DNA of 64,000 bases from Episyrphus balteatus (GCF_945859705.1 NC_079134.1:154415718-154479717); one strand, 5' to 3'; counted from the stretch's first letter, positions 13,301 to 25,484 are shown. The notes: generated by a model not told the origin, from the letters alone. A program made the numbers and translations.

Positions 13301-13494
13301 TCTTAGGAGTAATTTATTCTTGCACCGAATTTCACTGAATTTGTATTGCTAGCTAGTTATTTTTTGAACAAATCTTTTAATAAAAATAATTCAATGATAA
13401 AACCCAATTTTCGAAACACCTTTAAATTACTTTTTATTTTCGAAATTAAAAAAAAAAAAAACAATATATACGAATAAGAGTTTCAGGAAAAAAT
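10352..13494. other. AT-rich sequence, no gene seen
   Basis: Many short frames on both strands, none recognisable and none with supporting context. One fragment, GCACGATTGGGTCGCATATG at 12441-12460, matches the 5' text of the (GTCT)n family (compare about 13502 and the reverse strand at about 31170) but is not followed by the rest of the family. Confidence 0.45.
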
Positions 13495-15430
13495 AAAAAG
13501 CCACGACTGGGTCACATATACGATATACCTGCTCTTGGAATTCAAATTATTAATTTCAGGACTTTCTTTTACAAATTTGGTAAATGGATATGAAAATAAA
13601 AAAAAAAATAGCTAGTTCTTCAAATGAAAAAAATAACTTTTTAAATGAAATTAAGCTCCAATAAAGGAAGCAGTTTAATTTCTTTTACTAAAATGTATTT
13701 TTAGAAAAAAAAATTGAAAATCGTCTATTTTTTAAAAATAATTAAAAAAAAAAAAATGTTTTAAGATAAAGTTGGTATAACATTTTGTAGCAATTATTAA
13801 TCAACACCTTAAACCAAAATTTCAAAAAAATTAAAAACTCGAGTTTTCAAAAAAATATTTTATTTATTTTTTAATACAAAACTTATAGAGCGGGCGGCCA
13901 CTGCAGAAACGCTCAACTCATCGAGCTAAAAAAAATTTCAAATGGGAAGTGAAAGAGGGTTATTAGTAGTTACGAAAACCACAGGTCTTCCCGTTTGCAT
14001 CCTGGCACGATTGGCGTGGATAAGTGCATTGTGCATCTCATAGAGTTAAAAGACAATATTGGTGTCAAATTAAAGGTAATATTGTCAGCTATCAAAATTC
14101 AGAGGTCTTCCGGGTGAAAGTCTGGCAGTTTTGTCATGCACCCCGTTTTAAGGTTAGAAGCGATGAAAGTGAGTTTTTTCATAAAGTCTTGTTTTTTGGT
14201 ATTTTGGTCGATGAGTTAAGGAGTTGTTTCACTATAAAATAAAAATAAGAGTTATTAGCATTTAAATATAAAACGATGTTTTGGAAAAAGCTTGATAGGT
14301 TATTAAAAATGACCCAAAGTTTATGCAAAACTACGAATATTTCACGAAAAAGTCTCAAATAATACGCTGCGCCCCTTACAACTTACCGAATTAAGAGGCA
14401 AATTTAATTCCAAATTAAAGCTAATATGTAATGTCTTTTTTTGAAAACCAGAGGTCTTCCAAGCCAAAAATTGGATGTTAGGTCACGCAGCTTGTTTTAA
14501 GGTTAGGATCGTTTTTCACTTATAACGTTCCTCCAAGCTGGGGGGTGAAATGTCAAGATGTGGCTTGGAAGACCTCTGGTTTTCAAAAAAAGAAATTATT
14601 AGCTTTAATTTGGAATTAAATTTGCCTCTTAATTCGGTAAGTTGTAAGGGGCGCAGCGTATTATTTGAGACTTTTTCGTGAAATATTCGTAGTTTTGCAT
14701 AAACTTTGGGTCATTTTTAATAACCTATCAAGCTTTTTCCAAAACATCGTTTTATATTTAAATGCTAATAACTCTTATTTTTATTTTATAGTGAAACAAC
14801 TCCTTAACTCATCGACCAAAATACCAAAAAACAAGACTTTATGAAAAAACTCACTTTCATCGCTTCTAACCTTAAAACGGGGTGCATGACAAAACTGCCA
14901 GACTTTCACCCGGAAGACCTCTGAATTTTGATAGCTGACAATATTACCTTTAATTTGACACCAATATTGTCTTTTAACTCTATGAGATGCACAATGCACT
15001 TATCCACGCCAATCGTGCCAGGATGCAAACGGGAAGACCTGTGGTTTTCGTAACTACTAATAGCCCTCTTTCACTTCCCATTTGAAATTTTCTTTAGCTC
15101 GATGAGTTGAGCGTTTCTGCAGTGGCCGCCCGGTCTATTATTATTATTGTAAAAAAATATTTTTTTTTTTCAAAATTTTACTTTTGATTTGTATAAAAAC
15201 TATAAAAGTGCTTTTGTTTAAAATTTTCGTTGAAATTAAGAAAAAAGTTTGGGAGATAGACCCTACTTAAAAACAAAGAATTGAATTTTTTGATTAAAAT
15301 CTTAGGAGCCGTTTTTGAGAAAATTAAACTTTTCCAAAATGTGTATACGACAGTTAGCAGTTAGGTACCGTTAATTTTGGTTAAAAAAATTATTTTCAAA
15401 AACCACTCTGCTTCTTTATTCAATATTACA
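13495..15430 (+). repeat. (GTCT)n-associated dispersed family, copy b, interrupted
   Basis: The left part (13495-13887) starts with CACGACTGGGTCACATATACG and runs through the AAAATTGAAAAT and ACTCGAGTTTTCAAAAAAAT-like blocks. The right part (15136-15430) continues with GGAGCCGTTTTTGAGAAAATT and GGTACCGTTAATTTTGGT. The 1.25-kb foldback at 13888-15135 splits it. The GACAGACAG part is absent here. Confidence 0.5.
13888..15135. mobile_element. Near-perfect 1.25-kb foldback element
   Basis: Two arms of about 578 bp (13888-14466 and 14561-15135) are almost identical in inverted orientation, around a 94-base loop. The ends are GAGCGGGCGGCCACTGCAG and GACCGGGCGGCCACTGCAG. A subterminal word, AGAGGTCTTCC, occurs three times per arm at mirror positions (13981, 14101, 14450 and 14567, 14912, 15032; the outermost pair reads ACAGGTCTTCC). 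The same 72-residue frame appears in both arms only because they mirror each other. GC content exceeds the flanks. No clear target duplication was found and the superfamily is unknown. Confidence 0.85.
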
Positions 15431-15878
15431 ATTTGGATATTCTCCATAAACTATTTTGTCTCGTCGATCTATTCTTTTCCATATCCGGAAAAAATAAAGA
15501 AACACACTCCCTCTCCATATTACCAGCTATGATTTAGTGATTTATATATAGGGGCGACTTTGCAAAAACTAAATTGGTTGGAGTAATATTAAGATTGCTT
15601 TAGTTTTCCAAAAGAAATTGGGGCGCCTTGTTCTTCAAAGATGAACGAAGATTTTGGACACCATTGTCCTTCCGGAAGCCAAACAAATTAACCCAAAATT
15701 GGGGGTGCCTTCATTCTTCAAAAAGTTTAGGACAAAAAATACGAGCGCCGTTGAAAAAGTAAAATAGAAAAAAAATTGGGGCGCCTTTGTGAAAGTAAAA
15801 ATAAATAAAACATCGATTGGAAAGACTTATGTTATTTATGTGTTATTTATATAACTTTTGTAAAAGTTCGGGGCGCCG

Positions 15879-17939
15879 CACAATGGGACCAAACGACCAA
15901 AACCATCTCAAAATTGGTTTTAACAAATGTGATCATTTTAAAAAAGTAATGATTGTTTAGCATAATAGAAATGTGCGCAATTATGAAAGCATACATTGTT
16001 TTTAATATATTTTGGATAAAAGTACTTAAAATGTGTCTCGAACCTTACATTTCAATTTTTATTGTTTTTCGTCCTATTTTATTTAACAGTTTAAACTTAG
16101 TTTTCTCAGAAGTTTGTGAAGAAACCTTATAAGTGTTGTATATCAATAAAAAGGTCAGAATCTCTACTTTATAAATCCGTTATTTGTTTTTGAATGTACT
16201 TTAAATTGATTGTTTAAAAAAAATAACAATTAATGGGAAGTAATTTGGCCAATTTTAATTTTCAATTGTAGATTTCTCCTTTGCCGACGACTGCCGATGT
16301 CAAGTTATGAATGAATTTAGAATCTCATTTTACTCAAAATTAAGGAATAAAAATAAAATTTTGCGCATATTTGCGCCATTTTGATTTACGGTCAAAAATG
16401 TATAAAATAAAAATTTTCCAAAAATGTTTGGAAATCTTTTTTTTTCTGTCATCTACAAGGTGTCTCAAAATTAATGATTCAAATGAAATATTCTGATAGG
16501 CTATTTAAAGGGCTCTTAAAATTTGGTAACTTGTCTATCCCAAATATTTACGGTTTTCGATTAAATGCACTTCTTGTGAAATTTCGAAAAATTCCTACTT
16601 TAAAACAGTATTTTGACTCCCCTGTTCATAATTTATTTTTGTTTTTTTACAAATCTGTCCCTAAAACAATAATTGACAATTAGGAACAATTGACAAATAA
16701 AAAAAAAATTATTTCGCTACAAATTAGTTTAAACAAAAGCCTATGTTTTTTATTGTTTTTTTTTTTACTCTGAAAAACCTAGTTTTGTTGAATTCAAATT
16801 ATAGTATCTTTCATCTTAACTTCAATTTCCGAATTATACTTTTTTTGAAAACTGTGATAACTAGGCAAGTTATAAAAATGATAAACCAGTTACAAAATGT
16901 ACAATTTATTTTTTAGGGTGTTGCTCTAAAATAAAAGTAAGAAATTGAGTTTCATTAAAACTGCTAACTAATTTGTAGCGATATGGCGAACAAAATAAAT
17001 AATGTTTTGATTAAATAATTGATTCTTATTTACCAATGTCTTAGTGAACGTTTGTAAAAACAAAAATCACTTATGAACAGGGGAAGTAAAATACTGTATC
17101 AAAGTAGGAATTTTTCGAAATTTCACAAGAAGTGCATTTAATCGAAAATGGTAAGAATTTGAGATATGTATGTATTTTAAATTATTACTTTTGGGATCCC
17201 CTATAAAGGGAATTCCCAACAAGCTTGACATTCTGAACGGATTTCAAGTCCCATTTTATGCCGCAAATCAAAATCTGCAGATTTGATTTTATTTTATTTC
17301 ATCCCATTTTTTCAAACTTTTATTTTTTTACGCTGTTTTAATTCTTATCTCAAGCTTTTGTTTGTTTTATTTAAAAAAGTCTTCTCTATAAAATATAAAT
17401 TATTTTCATATTCCATTTCGTTTTAATACATTTTCCTCTTTAACCCTTTTTTGTTGTTTGAGTTTTATAAAATACACAATAATTTTGATTTTGATATTAC
17501 GAAAGTGGTTAATTTAGTCTCTACGTTTTTGGATACTTATCCCTTTCACATTTTTTCTTCCTTTTCTTACTTATAAAATAAATTCTACCTACAATGAATT
17601 TTATATTATCTTTCATTCGTATGCTTTTTTTAAATTTATAATCTTTTAATTTTTGCTTTCTTATCAATATATTATATATATGATAACTTCACTTATATTT
17701 AACACAAATAACAACGACTTAAAATATAATTTTGTATATGAATTAAGCCATTAATTGACGAATTTGAGCTATTTTTCATAATTTCTGTTTTTGAAAATAT
17801 TATAATAAATACATACATAATTTTTTTAGTTCTGATTTTTATTACATGTTCAAGCATATACATTGTAGTATATTTGTGCCAAATTTCAAAAAAAAGTTAT
17901 GGAATTTTGAGATGATTTACATCGTTTGGTCCCATCGTG
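15879..17939. mobile_element. Transib-3: non-autonomous Transib-type element
   Basis: The ends are CACAATGGGACCAAACGA at 15879 and, on the minus strand, CACGATGGGACCAAACGA ending at 17939. A second shared block, ATCTCAAAATT, lies about 30 bases in. CGCCG lies exactly outside both ends (15874-15878, 17940-17944). The CACAATG/CACGATG heptamers and the GC-only 5-bp duplication match Transib. No transposase remnant is visible in the 2061 bp. The interior is AT-rich and contains a foldback at 16553-17148. Confidence 0.8.
16553..17148. repeat. Foldback inside Transib-3
   Basis: Arms of roughly 110 bp, 16553-16668 and 17042-17148, share TTTTCGATTAAATGCACTTC, TTCGAAAAATTCCTAC and CCCCTGTTCATAA with their complements. 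The loop is about 370 bp of A/T-rich DNA. The 69-residue frame at 16474 is a by-product. Confidence 0.65.
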
Positions 17940-17984
17940 CGCCGGGACCACGGCCCAGGCTGCCCCCCTCCCTAAAACCAGCCC

Positions 17985-18090
17985 TGGCTGTAGCTCCTTA
18001 TACATACATCCTGACAGACAGACGGATAAACTTACTTTCGAGACCCACTTTTTTCGCATTCTCTATCATCGTAATGACAAATTTTTGATT
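17985..18090 (+). repeat. (GTCT)n-associated dispersed family, copy c (fragment)
   Basis: The fragment reads GGCTGTAGCTCC, CTGACAGACAGACGG, GAGACCCACTTTTTTCGCAT and TCTATCATCGTAATGACA in the same order as the family's 3' end at 22540-22625. Confidence 0.6.
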
Positions 18091-18120
18091 GTTATATGAA
18101 CTTTTTTTTTGTACAAACGA

Positions 18121-21100
18121 TTATACGAATGTAGGTATAGTATGTAACTATATCTCAAGTAAAATAAGTTGGATACATTTACAGGACTTAAAAGAACTAC
18201 ATACATATTTGAAGATAAAGATGAGCATACAAAATTAAAAAAAAAAAACAACAACGAGAAATCGCAAAACTTTTGTATTATTTTGCCATAGCATGTTACA
18301 AAGCGTCACATGTTTGGGTAAAATATCCCTTATTATACCTAAACTAGTATTTAATATTATGAACTGCTATCGCCAGCACTCCTCATACCATTATTTGTTT
18401 CAAAAAAGAAACCCATGTCGTGAGGTTCATAAACTACAGATGGTGAAATTCACCTTATTAGTTTTTGTCATACTAGACAGCCACCGTTTCCTATGGGCTT
18501 GTTTTCTGTGGTTTCTTGGTCAAAACTCGAAGTTTTCATGCAATCTTGGCAATTAACATTTCTCCACCCATATATGAAGAAAGGTAAATTTTGTCTTTGA
18601 AGAGAGCTTAGTGACTTGAATGCGGTCTTTTAATTCTCCGAAGAAGGTTTGCAGCGATAACCACATCACCTCAGACATCCAGTTCGATCTTCGGGAAAAA
18701 GCACTCTTCTACTGCACATTGCATCCTCTCCTAAAGTTTTATCAAGACATCCCCTTAGCTCTCAACAACCAACAAGTTACTATCGCATGCTTTTTGGATG
18801 AAAGTAAAAGCTATAATTATTAAATTCCACTTGCAAGACTTTTCTTAGTTGTGCTTCAATTTTTTTGTTCGTTTTGCTGACCTTGTAAAAAACCGAAATT
18901 TAGACCATTCCTCTAAAGTTTTTTTTTTTACTTCTAAACAACCTTAACTTAAAAATTCGTTGATCGATTTTACTTAAAATTCCTTTATCCTTTTTTTTAA
19001 TCCTTTCTAAACTTTTTCAAATTAAAAAAAAAGGAAATTATCTCACATTTCCAATGTTTTTGCAAATTCCTGAGAATACAATTTTTTTTAATAGTAAAAT
19101 CCGTTTCCATCACCTAGCTAGAGTAAGTTGCATTGAAAAATGAACAAAAAAAAAATCATTTCAGATTCCTAGAATATAAGCTTTCATCAAGTAAAGTTTG
19201 CAACTACAACTAATGGAAATTTAAAGCTGAATTTCAAAACAAAGTTGGGGAAAATTAAATTTCACATGAATTTTCATTCATATTCGAAATTCTAATCAAC
19301 TCTCAAAATACGAAGCAAGTGCTGATGTTAGTTATACTAGATGAAAGTTTCCTAAAAATCCTGATTTTTCATTTGAAAAGTCCTTTTGCCATATATGATG
19401 ATGATGATAAGCGTCATTGGCATCTCTCTCGAATGCAATCAACTTCGCATAGATTTTGAGTATTTTATGTGACTGGACAAATATCCTTAAAATGTTTGTA
19501 GTAGTTGATGGTGATTTGGAATGGAATTTTCTAAAATCCATCAGGAATTTATTCCAAAAAAGGTTTTAATATTCGCATGTATCGACGAAAATTCAAAGGA
19601 AACGAATGTTTAACTTTATTCAATATAAAATTTTGTAATTCTCACAAAGTAGGATTATTCACACAAAAAATCACACTCCCAACGGATGTTTTTGCCAGTG
19701 GTGGAAGAGTTTTTCAATGGAATTGAAAATAGCGTCAATAGTTTCAGTTAGGTTGAACTACTTGTTGAGTGTCTTTTAAAGGATTTCTGATTCTTACTAC
19801 AAGTCTGTGGGAACCACTTAACTCTACTTTTCCTCTACATTTTCAACTTTAAGCAGAGTTGGAGTTATTTGGTCCAGGGTAGGAGGTATTTTTTATTCTT
19901 TAATTTTTATGAATGCATTTGACAGTTGTTCCCTAGTTTAACAGGCCGAGCAGTGCAATTCGAAAAAAAATTGAACAAAAATAGGTCAATGCTGAATGTT
20001 TTTCGGAAAAGATACAATAAACAAGCTGTTCTTCTTTAATGAAGAGTAGAGTAGGTTACATAGGAAGATAAAATGCCATTATAAAGGGGAACGCAAAATA
20101 CCATGAATCGAAGAATGCTTCGTTTGTTTTTGTTTCTATTGAAGTGGTGCGCTGTTTGTTTCATTGAAAATAAATAATTCTTGCCGGTGATGAAGAATTG
20201 TTAAATATTAACAATTAAAAGCATTAAAGCATTCCTAGAGTTGAAAATTTTTATTTAAAGAGAAGTTTTCTAACTAATATTCATTCAAGTTGCCCAATAA
20301 AATTTCTAGAATTAAGACCACTTTTTTCAAAGGTGTTAAGAATTTTCCTGGAAAACAAAAACATTTTAGAAATTCGGTTGAAATACGTTATTGTGATTTT
20401 CTCACCATTATAGTTGGTGGTTATATTATTTTCAAGAAATTTTGCAAGTGGGTTTTTCCGAGTTTAGGTAACTATAGAAGTTTTTATATTTTAGAATTTT
20501 ATTTACAAGAAAGTGGTTCTTCTTATTAAGTAAAACCAAAAATAGACAAATTACGGGGAAATAGAATTTACACAATAATTGTAGTGGAAAATTTGGGTTC
20601 TGCTGTCAACTTTAATTGATTGTTTTCATATCAGCAAACTGTAAAAACAATTGGGGAATTCTTCTAACATTAGATTGGTCTGAACGTTCTGAGAATCCAA
20701 TATAGATTTTCATATCAAGTTAACCTCAAAATGACGTTCCTTGTAAGTGGTTTATACTTGTAAAATACTCAAGAGGGTTTTAAGGTTGAATTATAGTTGA
20801 ATTTAAAGAAGAATTACTCTTTATTGATGTACAGTTGAATGACATTAGTAATTCGATTAAAAATGAATGTGGATTAACTCAGACTTTTAAAGCTGTTTAT
20901 GGTCTCAAACCTTAAACTGCTATGAGCTAAATGCTATGAGAAAATATATAAAAAAAGGTTTTTATGAAATTCTGGAAGTCATGAGTTTAAATCATACGTT
21001 TTGAACATCATTTAAAAGGTATTAGATATCCTTTTTTTTCTAAAGTAGGTAAAAAGACTAAAATCGGTTGATTTTACATAGTTTTTACATAGGTTAAGGT

Positions 21101-21536
21101 CGAAAAAAAAATTTATCCACTCCACATTAAATTTAAGGCCGTCATTAAAAAGTGTAAATTTTAAAATTTGTATGCTATTTGACAGTTTTGTAATTTTTAA
21201 TGGAGACTTTAAATTTAATGAAGATTGGGACTTAGTCCTTTAATTCAGAATTTGAGGGTATTCAGCTTTAATCAATAAAGAAAAATGTTTAACATTTGTC
21301 TTTAAAATTAATAATTTTTATTTTTAATATTTAATAGGGACTATCTAATGGAGAGTAAATAATTAATTTAGTAATTTTGAAAACAAATTTTATAGTTAAG
21401 TTCAATTTTGTACTTTAGATGGCTTACCAATTTAATGGGTATAATCCTAATGAAATTCGGTAATAACGTTACATTTCGTCGGCACAACGCCGAAACCGCG
21501 AATCTGCATTTTTTGACATTTTCACTTTAATGCGTC
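18121..21536. other. AT-rich sequence, no gene seen
   Basis: Short frames at 18293, 18620 and 20290 match nothing I know and lack supporting signals. A short (ATG)n run lies near 19395. No bounded element was found. Confidence 0.4.
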
Positions 21537-21538
21537 AT

Positions 21539-21751
21539 CACTGAGAGAAAAAATAAATTGAAGTTGAAACGTCGTTGTTTCAAAGATGAACTACTTTGAT
21601 TTATGTGACTTTAAGATACGAAACCATCAAAAATTAACCTTTTTTCTACGTTAAAATGTTCATTTTCAACTCAAAATCATTCCGAATAATAGTTAAATCA
21701 ATGTGGTTTTCATTGATTTTACGTTGTTTTATGGTTTCTTTTCCCTCAGTG
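21539..21751. mobile_element. Short MITE with CACTGAG ends
   Basis: The ends are CACTGAGAGAAAA at 21539 and TTTTCCCTCAGTG ending at 21751, with further mirrored sequence (AACGTCGTTG against ACGTTGTTTT). AT lies outside both ends (21537-21538, 21752-21753). A 2-bp AT duplication would suit ISL2EU-type elements, but 2 bp is weak evidence. Confidence 0.6.
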
Positions 21752-21949
21752 ATGTTGTTTGTTGTCGGTCCTTCTGTTCACTGCATCGATCCCAATCCTC
21801 CATCTGTTGCCTAGAAGTCTAAATGATCAATTTCCGTTGCACGAGTTTCTATAAGATTGCATGAGTTTCCAAAACTTTGAAGCCGTTTTTCTCAAAACTA
21901 CAAATTTGCACATTCGTGGTTTTGGCTTTGTGACCACGATAAATAAATA

Positions 21950-22690
21950 AACCTCTAAACATAATTTTGGATTAAAAAGTTTTTTTTTCTAAGAGGAACT
22001 ACATTCTGTTACAAGTTTCAAAAACAAAGTTGGTATGCCATTTTGAAGAAATAATTAATTTACACAAAAAAACGAAATTTCAAAATTTTTCGTGAACCCG
22101 TTTTCAAAAAATTGATTTTTCGAAAAAAAATATTGAAATATTTCTTAAAAATCCAAAAATGTGTTTTTTGAAAATTTTCTTAAATTTTAATATTATTTCT
22201 ACTTAAACGCTTTTGTATAAAAAAATTTCGTTGAAATCGGGTGAGTCTTGTACGAGATATTTAGAAACCAAAAAAACCGTTCTATGGCAGGTACCGTTTA
22301 TAACGGTACAAAAAATATTTTTTTTATTTCAAAAGTTGGCATTTATGTGCAATACTACACACAAAAATTTTAATCAATATTGTTAGAGCCGTTTTTGAAA
22401 AAAATTCACTTTTGTATTTCCGTTGTATGGCAGGTACCGTTAGTTTTGGTCATAAAAAAAAAATTTCAATTTCCCCTCTAGGGAATCACCCAAAACTGCT
22501 AAATACCAAGTTTGAAGAAAATCACTTCACTCGTTTAGGCTGCAGCTCCAGATAGAGACAGACACACAGACAGACAAAATTGCCGGACCCACTTTTTTGG
22601 CATTCTCCATCATCGTAATGTCACGTAAAATTGTTATCTCGAGTTCGATTTTTTTTTACGAATCCTAAACTTTCCCTATAGTACCTATAT
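21950..22690 (+). repeat. (GTCT)n-associated dispersed family, copy d
   Basis: Ordered blocks are TGGTATGCCATTTTGAAGAA, GTTCTATGGCAGGTACCGTT (twice, variably), GGCTGCAGCTCCAGATAGAG, GACAGACACACAGACAGACA, CCCACTTTTTTGGCATTCTC, CATCATCGTAATGTCACG and TCGAGTTCGA. It is the closest match to copy e on the opposite strand at 30185-31180. Noncoding. Confidence 0.7.
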
Positions 22691-23572
22691 CGCAAGTATA
22701 CATATCTTTTCAAATCCTAGCTAATTTTTTAAAATCAGTGACCATTAATACATATCTTTAATATGAGCTTCATTTTGTGAATTTGTTAATTAATAAGAAA
22801 GAATTCTAATGAACCATAATGCTTTTATAAAATGTAAAGTCTATATTTGTAACCATGTAATCGAACGTGTAAGTTCTTGAACCATTAAGTAAGGCCTACG
22901 CGTGAAATAACATTTATCATTTATATATGTAGTTCCTCAATGAGGGAGGTAGCTAATTAAAGGATATATGTACATTATTTTAATTTTAATATTCCAGAGA
23001 AATGGTTAAATAATAATTTCTGAGAAATTATATTTATCAACAGTAAATTATTTTAATACCGACAACAAATTTCGAAGAATTGACTGATTATAAGTTTAAC
23101 TGAGTAATAATGATTTCAAGCAGTTATTTGACGTAAAAGACTGAAAATAAAAAACAAAAAAAAACATATTTAAAAATATTAACTTGAATGGTTTTTTTTT
23201 AAGTTCATTAATATTTTTTTAAATTTTATTAATCACCATACAACCATATGAAAAATTATGGATTTTATCAGATTAAGAAGACACGAGTAAAGAACATTGA
23301 AAAGCTCTAGGTAGGTACTCATATTTAAGTTGTTTGTGATTTTTAGTGTACCTATTGTTAAAATAAATACTTGTAAATCATACTGGAAAATCCAGATTTT
23401 TGCAAAATTTAACTTAAAATTTATGGCGTCTCTCCTATTATGTTTGAAAACCACTCTTCCTTAATTTTAACTCTAATAATTAATATATTTTACTTGTAGG
23501 CGAAAGTATAAGCTCTCATTTGATAGCTTTAATTTTAATTTTATCAGAAGATATTTGCCAAATATATAGCCT
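22691..23572. other. AT-rich sequence, no feature seen
   Basis: No recognisable gene or bounded repeat. Confidence 0.45.
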
Positions 23573-23656
23573 AAAATAGAAACCAAAGTTACGCATACAC
23601 CACAGTGTCCCATTTCTATGACACTGTGGTGTATGCGTAACTTTTTTTTCTATTGA
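23573..23656. repeat. Perfect hairpin of two head-to-head CACTGTGG termini
   Basis: A 25-bp exact inverted repeat (23585-23609 and 23620-23644) surrounds a 10-base loop. The match extends to about 36 bp per arm with two mismatches. Each arm is a copy of the dispersed CACTGTGG(C/T)GTATRCGT motif, so two element-like ends face each other with heptamers (23601-23607, 23622-23628) 14 bases apart. Confidence 0.7.
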
Positions 23657-24329
23657 AATAAAAATATCCTAATGTACGTGGTTACTGATGAAAAAAAAAA
23701 ATTGCTTCAGGGATGAGACAAAATATTAATATTGCAGGTTTAACATTGATTAAAAATATCCAATTTGGGTGCTTTTTATTTATTAATTAATATCTTTCAA
23801 ACAATAATGGGTATTTTTTTCTGCATTCTGGCCTTTCTTTAAAATATTTAGAAATATAAAAGGATACATTTAACAAAATGACACAAAAATATACAGATAA
23901 ACAAATGAAAAAAAAAATTTAACTTTTTTATTTTTTTCTTATCAAATAATTTAATTTTAAAAATAATAATTCAACCATAAATTAAAACAACAGCATGTGT
24001 GCAGTAAAAACAATTATAAAGTGTCAACATCAACATCATAGTACGTTTATTTTGTTCGATAACCTAAGAGAATAGACTCTGTGTTATAAATAGAGGTGGA
24101 AAATAACTAAGTTGACCTTTATTATATTTTTGGCTTCCCATAGAGAGCTATCAAATTTGCCACAGGTTTTGCTGGTTGTTATTTATTGTTTATTTTATCT
24201 TTTTTTTTTGCCAAACAAGAACTTTTTTTAATTGAAAATACATTATAGAACATGGTTAGTTTTGTAACAAATTATTTTTTTATATACAGAAATTCATAAT
24301 TGTGTTGCCTATTTTTCTTTTTTTTTTTT
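23657..24329. other. AT-rich sequence, no feature seen
   Basis: Nothing can be supported here. Confidence 0.4.
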
Positions 24330-24402
24330 TCATTCTCAATCATCTTAATACCATGTCTGATTATATTATCTGGAGACAAATTTTTTTACGAATCCTTGCC
24401 TG
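24330..24402 (+). repeat. (GTCT)n-associated dispersed family, 3' fragment
   Basis: CATTCTCAATCATCTTAAT and TTTTTTTACGAATCCT match the family's terminal blocks as seen at 22600-22670, with several changes. It abuts the MITE at 24405. Confidence 0.45.
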
Positions 24403-24404
24403 TA

Positions 24405-24643
24405 CTTGTTAGGGTCTTAAGGTAATAAAACCGCAATTTTTTATTGGAAAACAAACTAAAATATGCAATCCAAAGATAAATAAAAAAGATGGTTTCGCGA
24501 AAAGCTTTTGAAACTTTTTAAGATCTAAAAATATAATTTTAAAAATCCCTTTTTTTATTTATTATCGACTGGTTGCATACTTTATTATTGTTGTACATCA
24601 AGTAAAAATTGCATTTTTTGTTTTGCTTTAAGGTCCTAACAAG
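24405..24643. mobile_element. MITE with CTTGTTAGG ends, TA duplication
   Basis: The ends are CTTGTTAGGGTCTTAA at 24405 and, on the minus strand, CTTGTTAGGACCTTAA ending at 24643. TA lies outside both. This fits a Tc1/mariner-type insertion, but TA alone is weak evidence in DNA this AT-rich. Confidence 0.5.
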
Positions 24644-25484
24644 TAAAACTTTTTAACGGCGGGCGCCCAAGACATAACAAAAAAAAAACAGAGCTAAATT
24701 TCAGGGTATAAGAATAGAAAAAATTGATTCAAGGTTAATCCAATACTATATCACTTTATTGTAACGTGACAAAATTCTGAATATTTAAAAATAATAATTA
24801 TTTTACAAGTCCAACCATTTAAAAACAAAAATATAAGTTTAAATTTAACTGCGACAAAACATTGCTTAAAAACTAATAAGAGCATCGAATTTTGAAGACA
24901 AAATCAGTTGGTACTTAATTACAAAAAAATTTGAAAAAAAATCTTCGAAATTTTTGTATCAACATTTTCCGTTTGAAAATATTTTTTTTTTTTTAACTAT
25001 TCTTTAAAAAAATTTTACTTATAATCATATTAAAAGAAAAAGTTGTTGGCTTTACAAAAAGGTATAGTACATTATTTTGAGTGTAACCGTTGATTTTTAA
25101 TAGTATTTTTTACAACTTGAGTAAATTTTTTAGAAAATTTCCTCTCCTGGGGGTCAATTCCCGATCTGTGAAACTGGGAAGTGATAAAAAAAAAAAGAGT
25201 GTGTGTACACATGTACACGCGACTGAAGTTATACTTCTCATTCAGTATATGTAAATGAATTTCATTTGATATTTTTAATTTCTATTATTAAATTAATTAA
25301 TCCACACATCGTTTTTTTACATTTTTATCAAGTGAACAATAAATTAATTCTTTCATCCTCCTTGCGTCCATGTAGTTTTCAATTTATTCTGTGAAATTTA
25401 CTCATGTTGTGCGGTTCAGAACGTACGGTTTAACGAAAGTAAATGAATTGCGCATAAAATGTGCGATATGGTTATTTTATGAGA

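Larger units (their letters stand above)
15548..17984. mobile_element. Possible hAT-like element enclosing Transib-3
   Basis: The right edge, read on the minus strand, is CAGGGCTGGTTTTAGGGAGG (ending at 17984), typical of hAT tips (CAGGG...). The left flank (15550-15878) has repeated GGGGCGCC blocks that fit the GGCGCC next to Transib-3. The left end is uncertain and I found no 8-bp duplication, so this is a tentative call. Confidence 0.3.

Noticed and set aside
14024..14999. Identical 72-residue frames on opposite strands
   Set aside because: They are mirror images produced by the 1.25-kb foldback arms; no similarity to a known protein.
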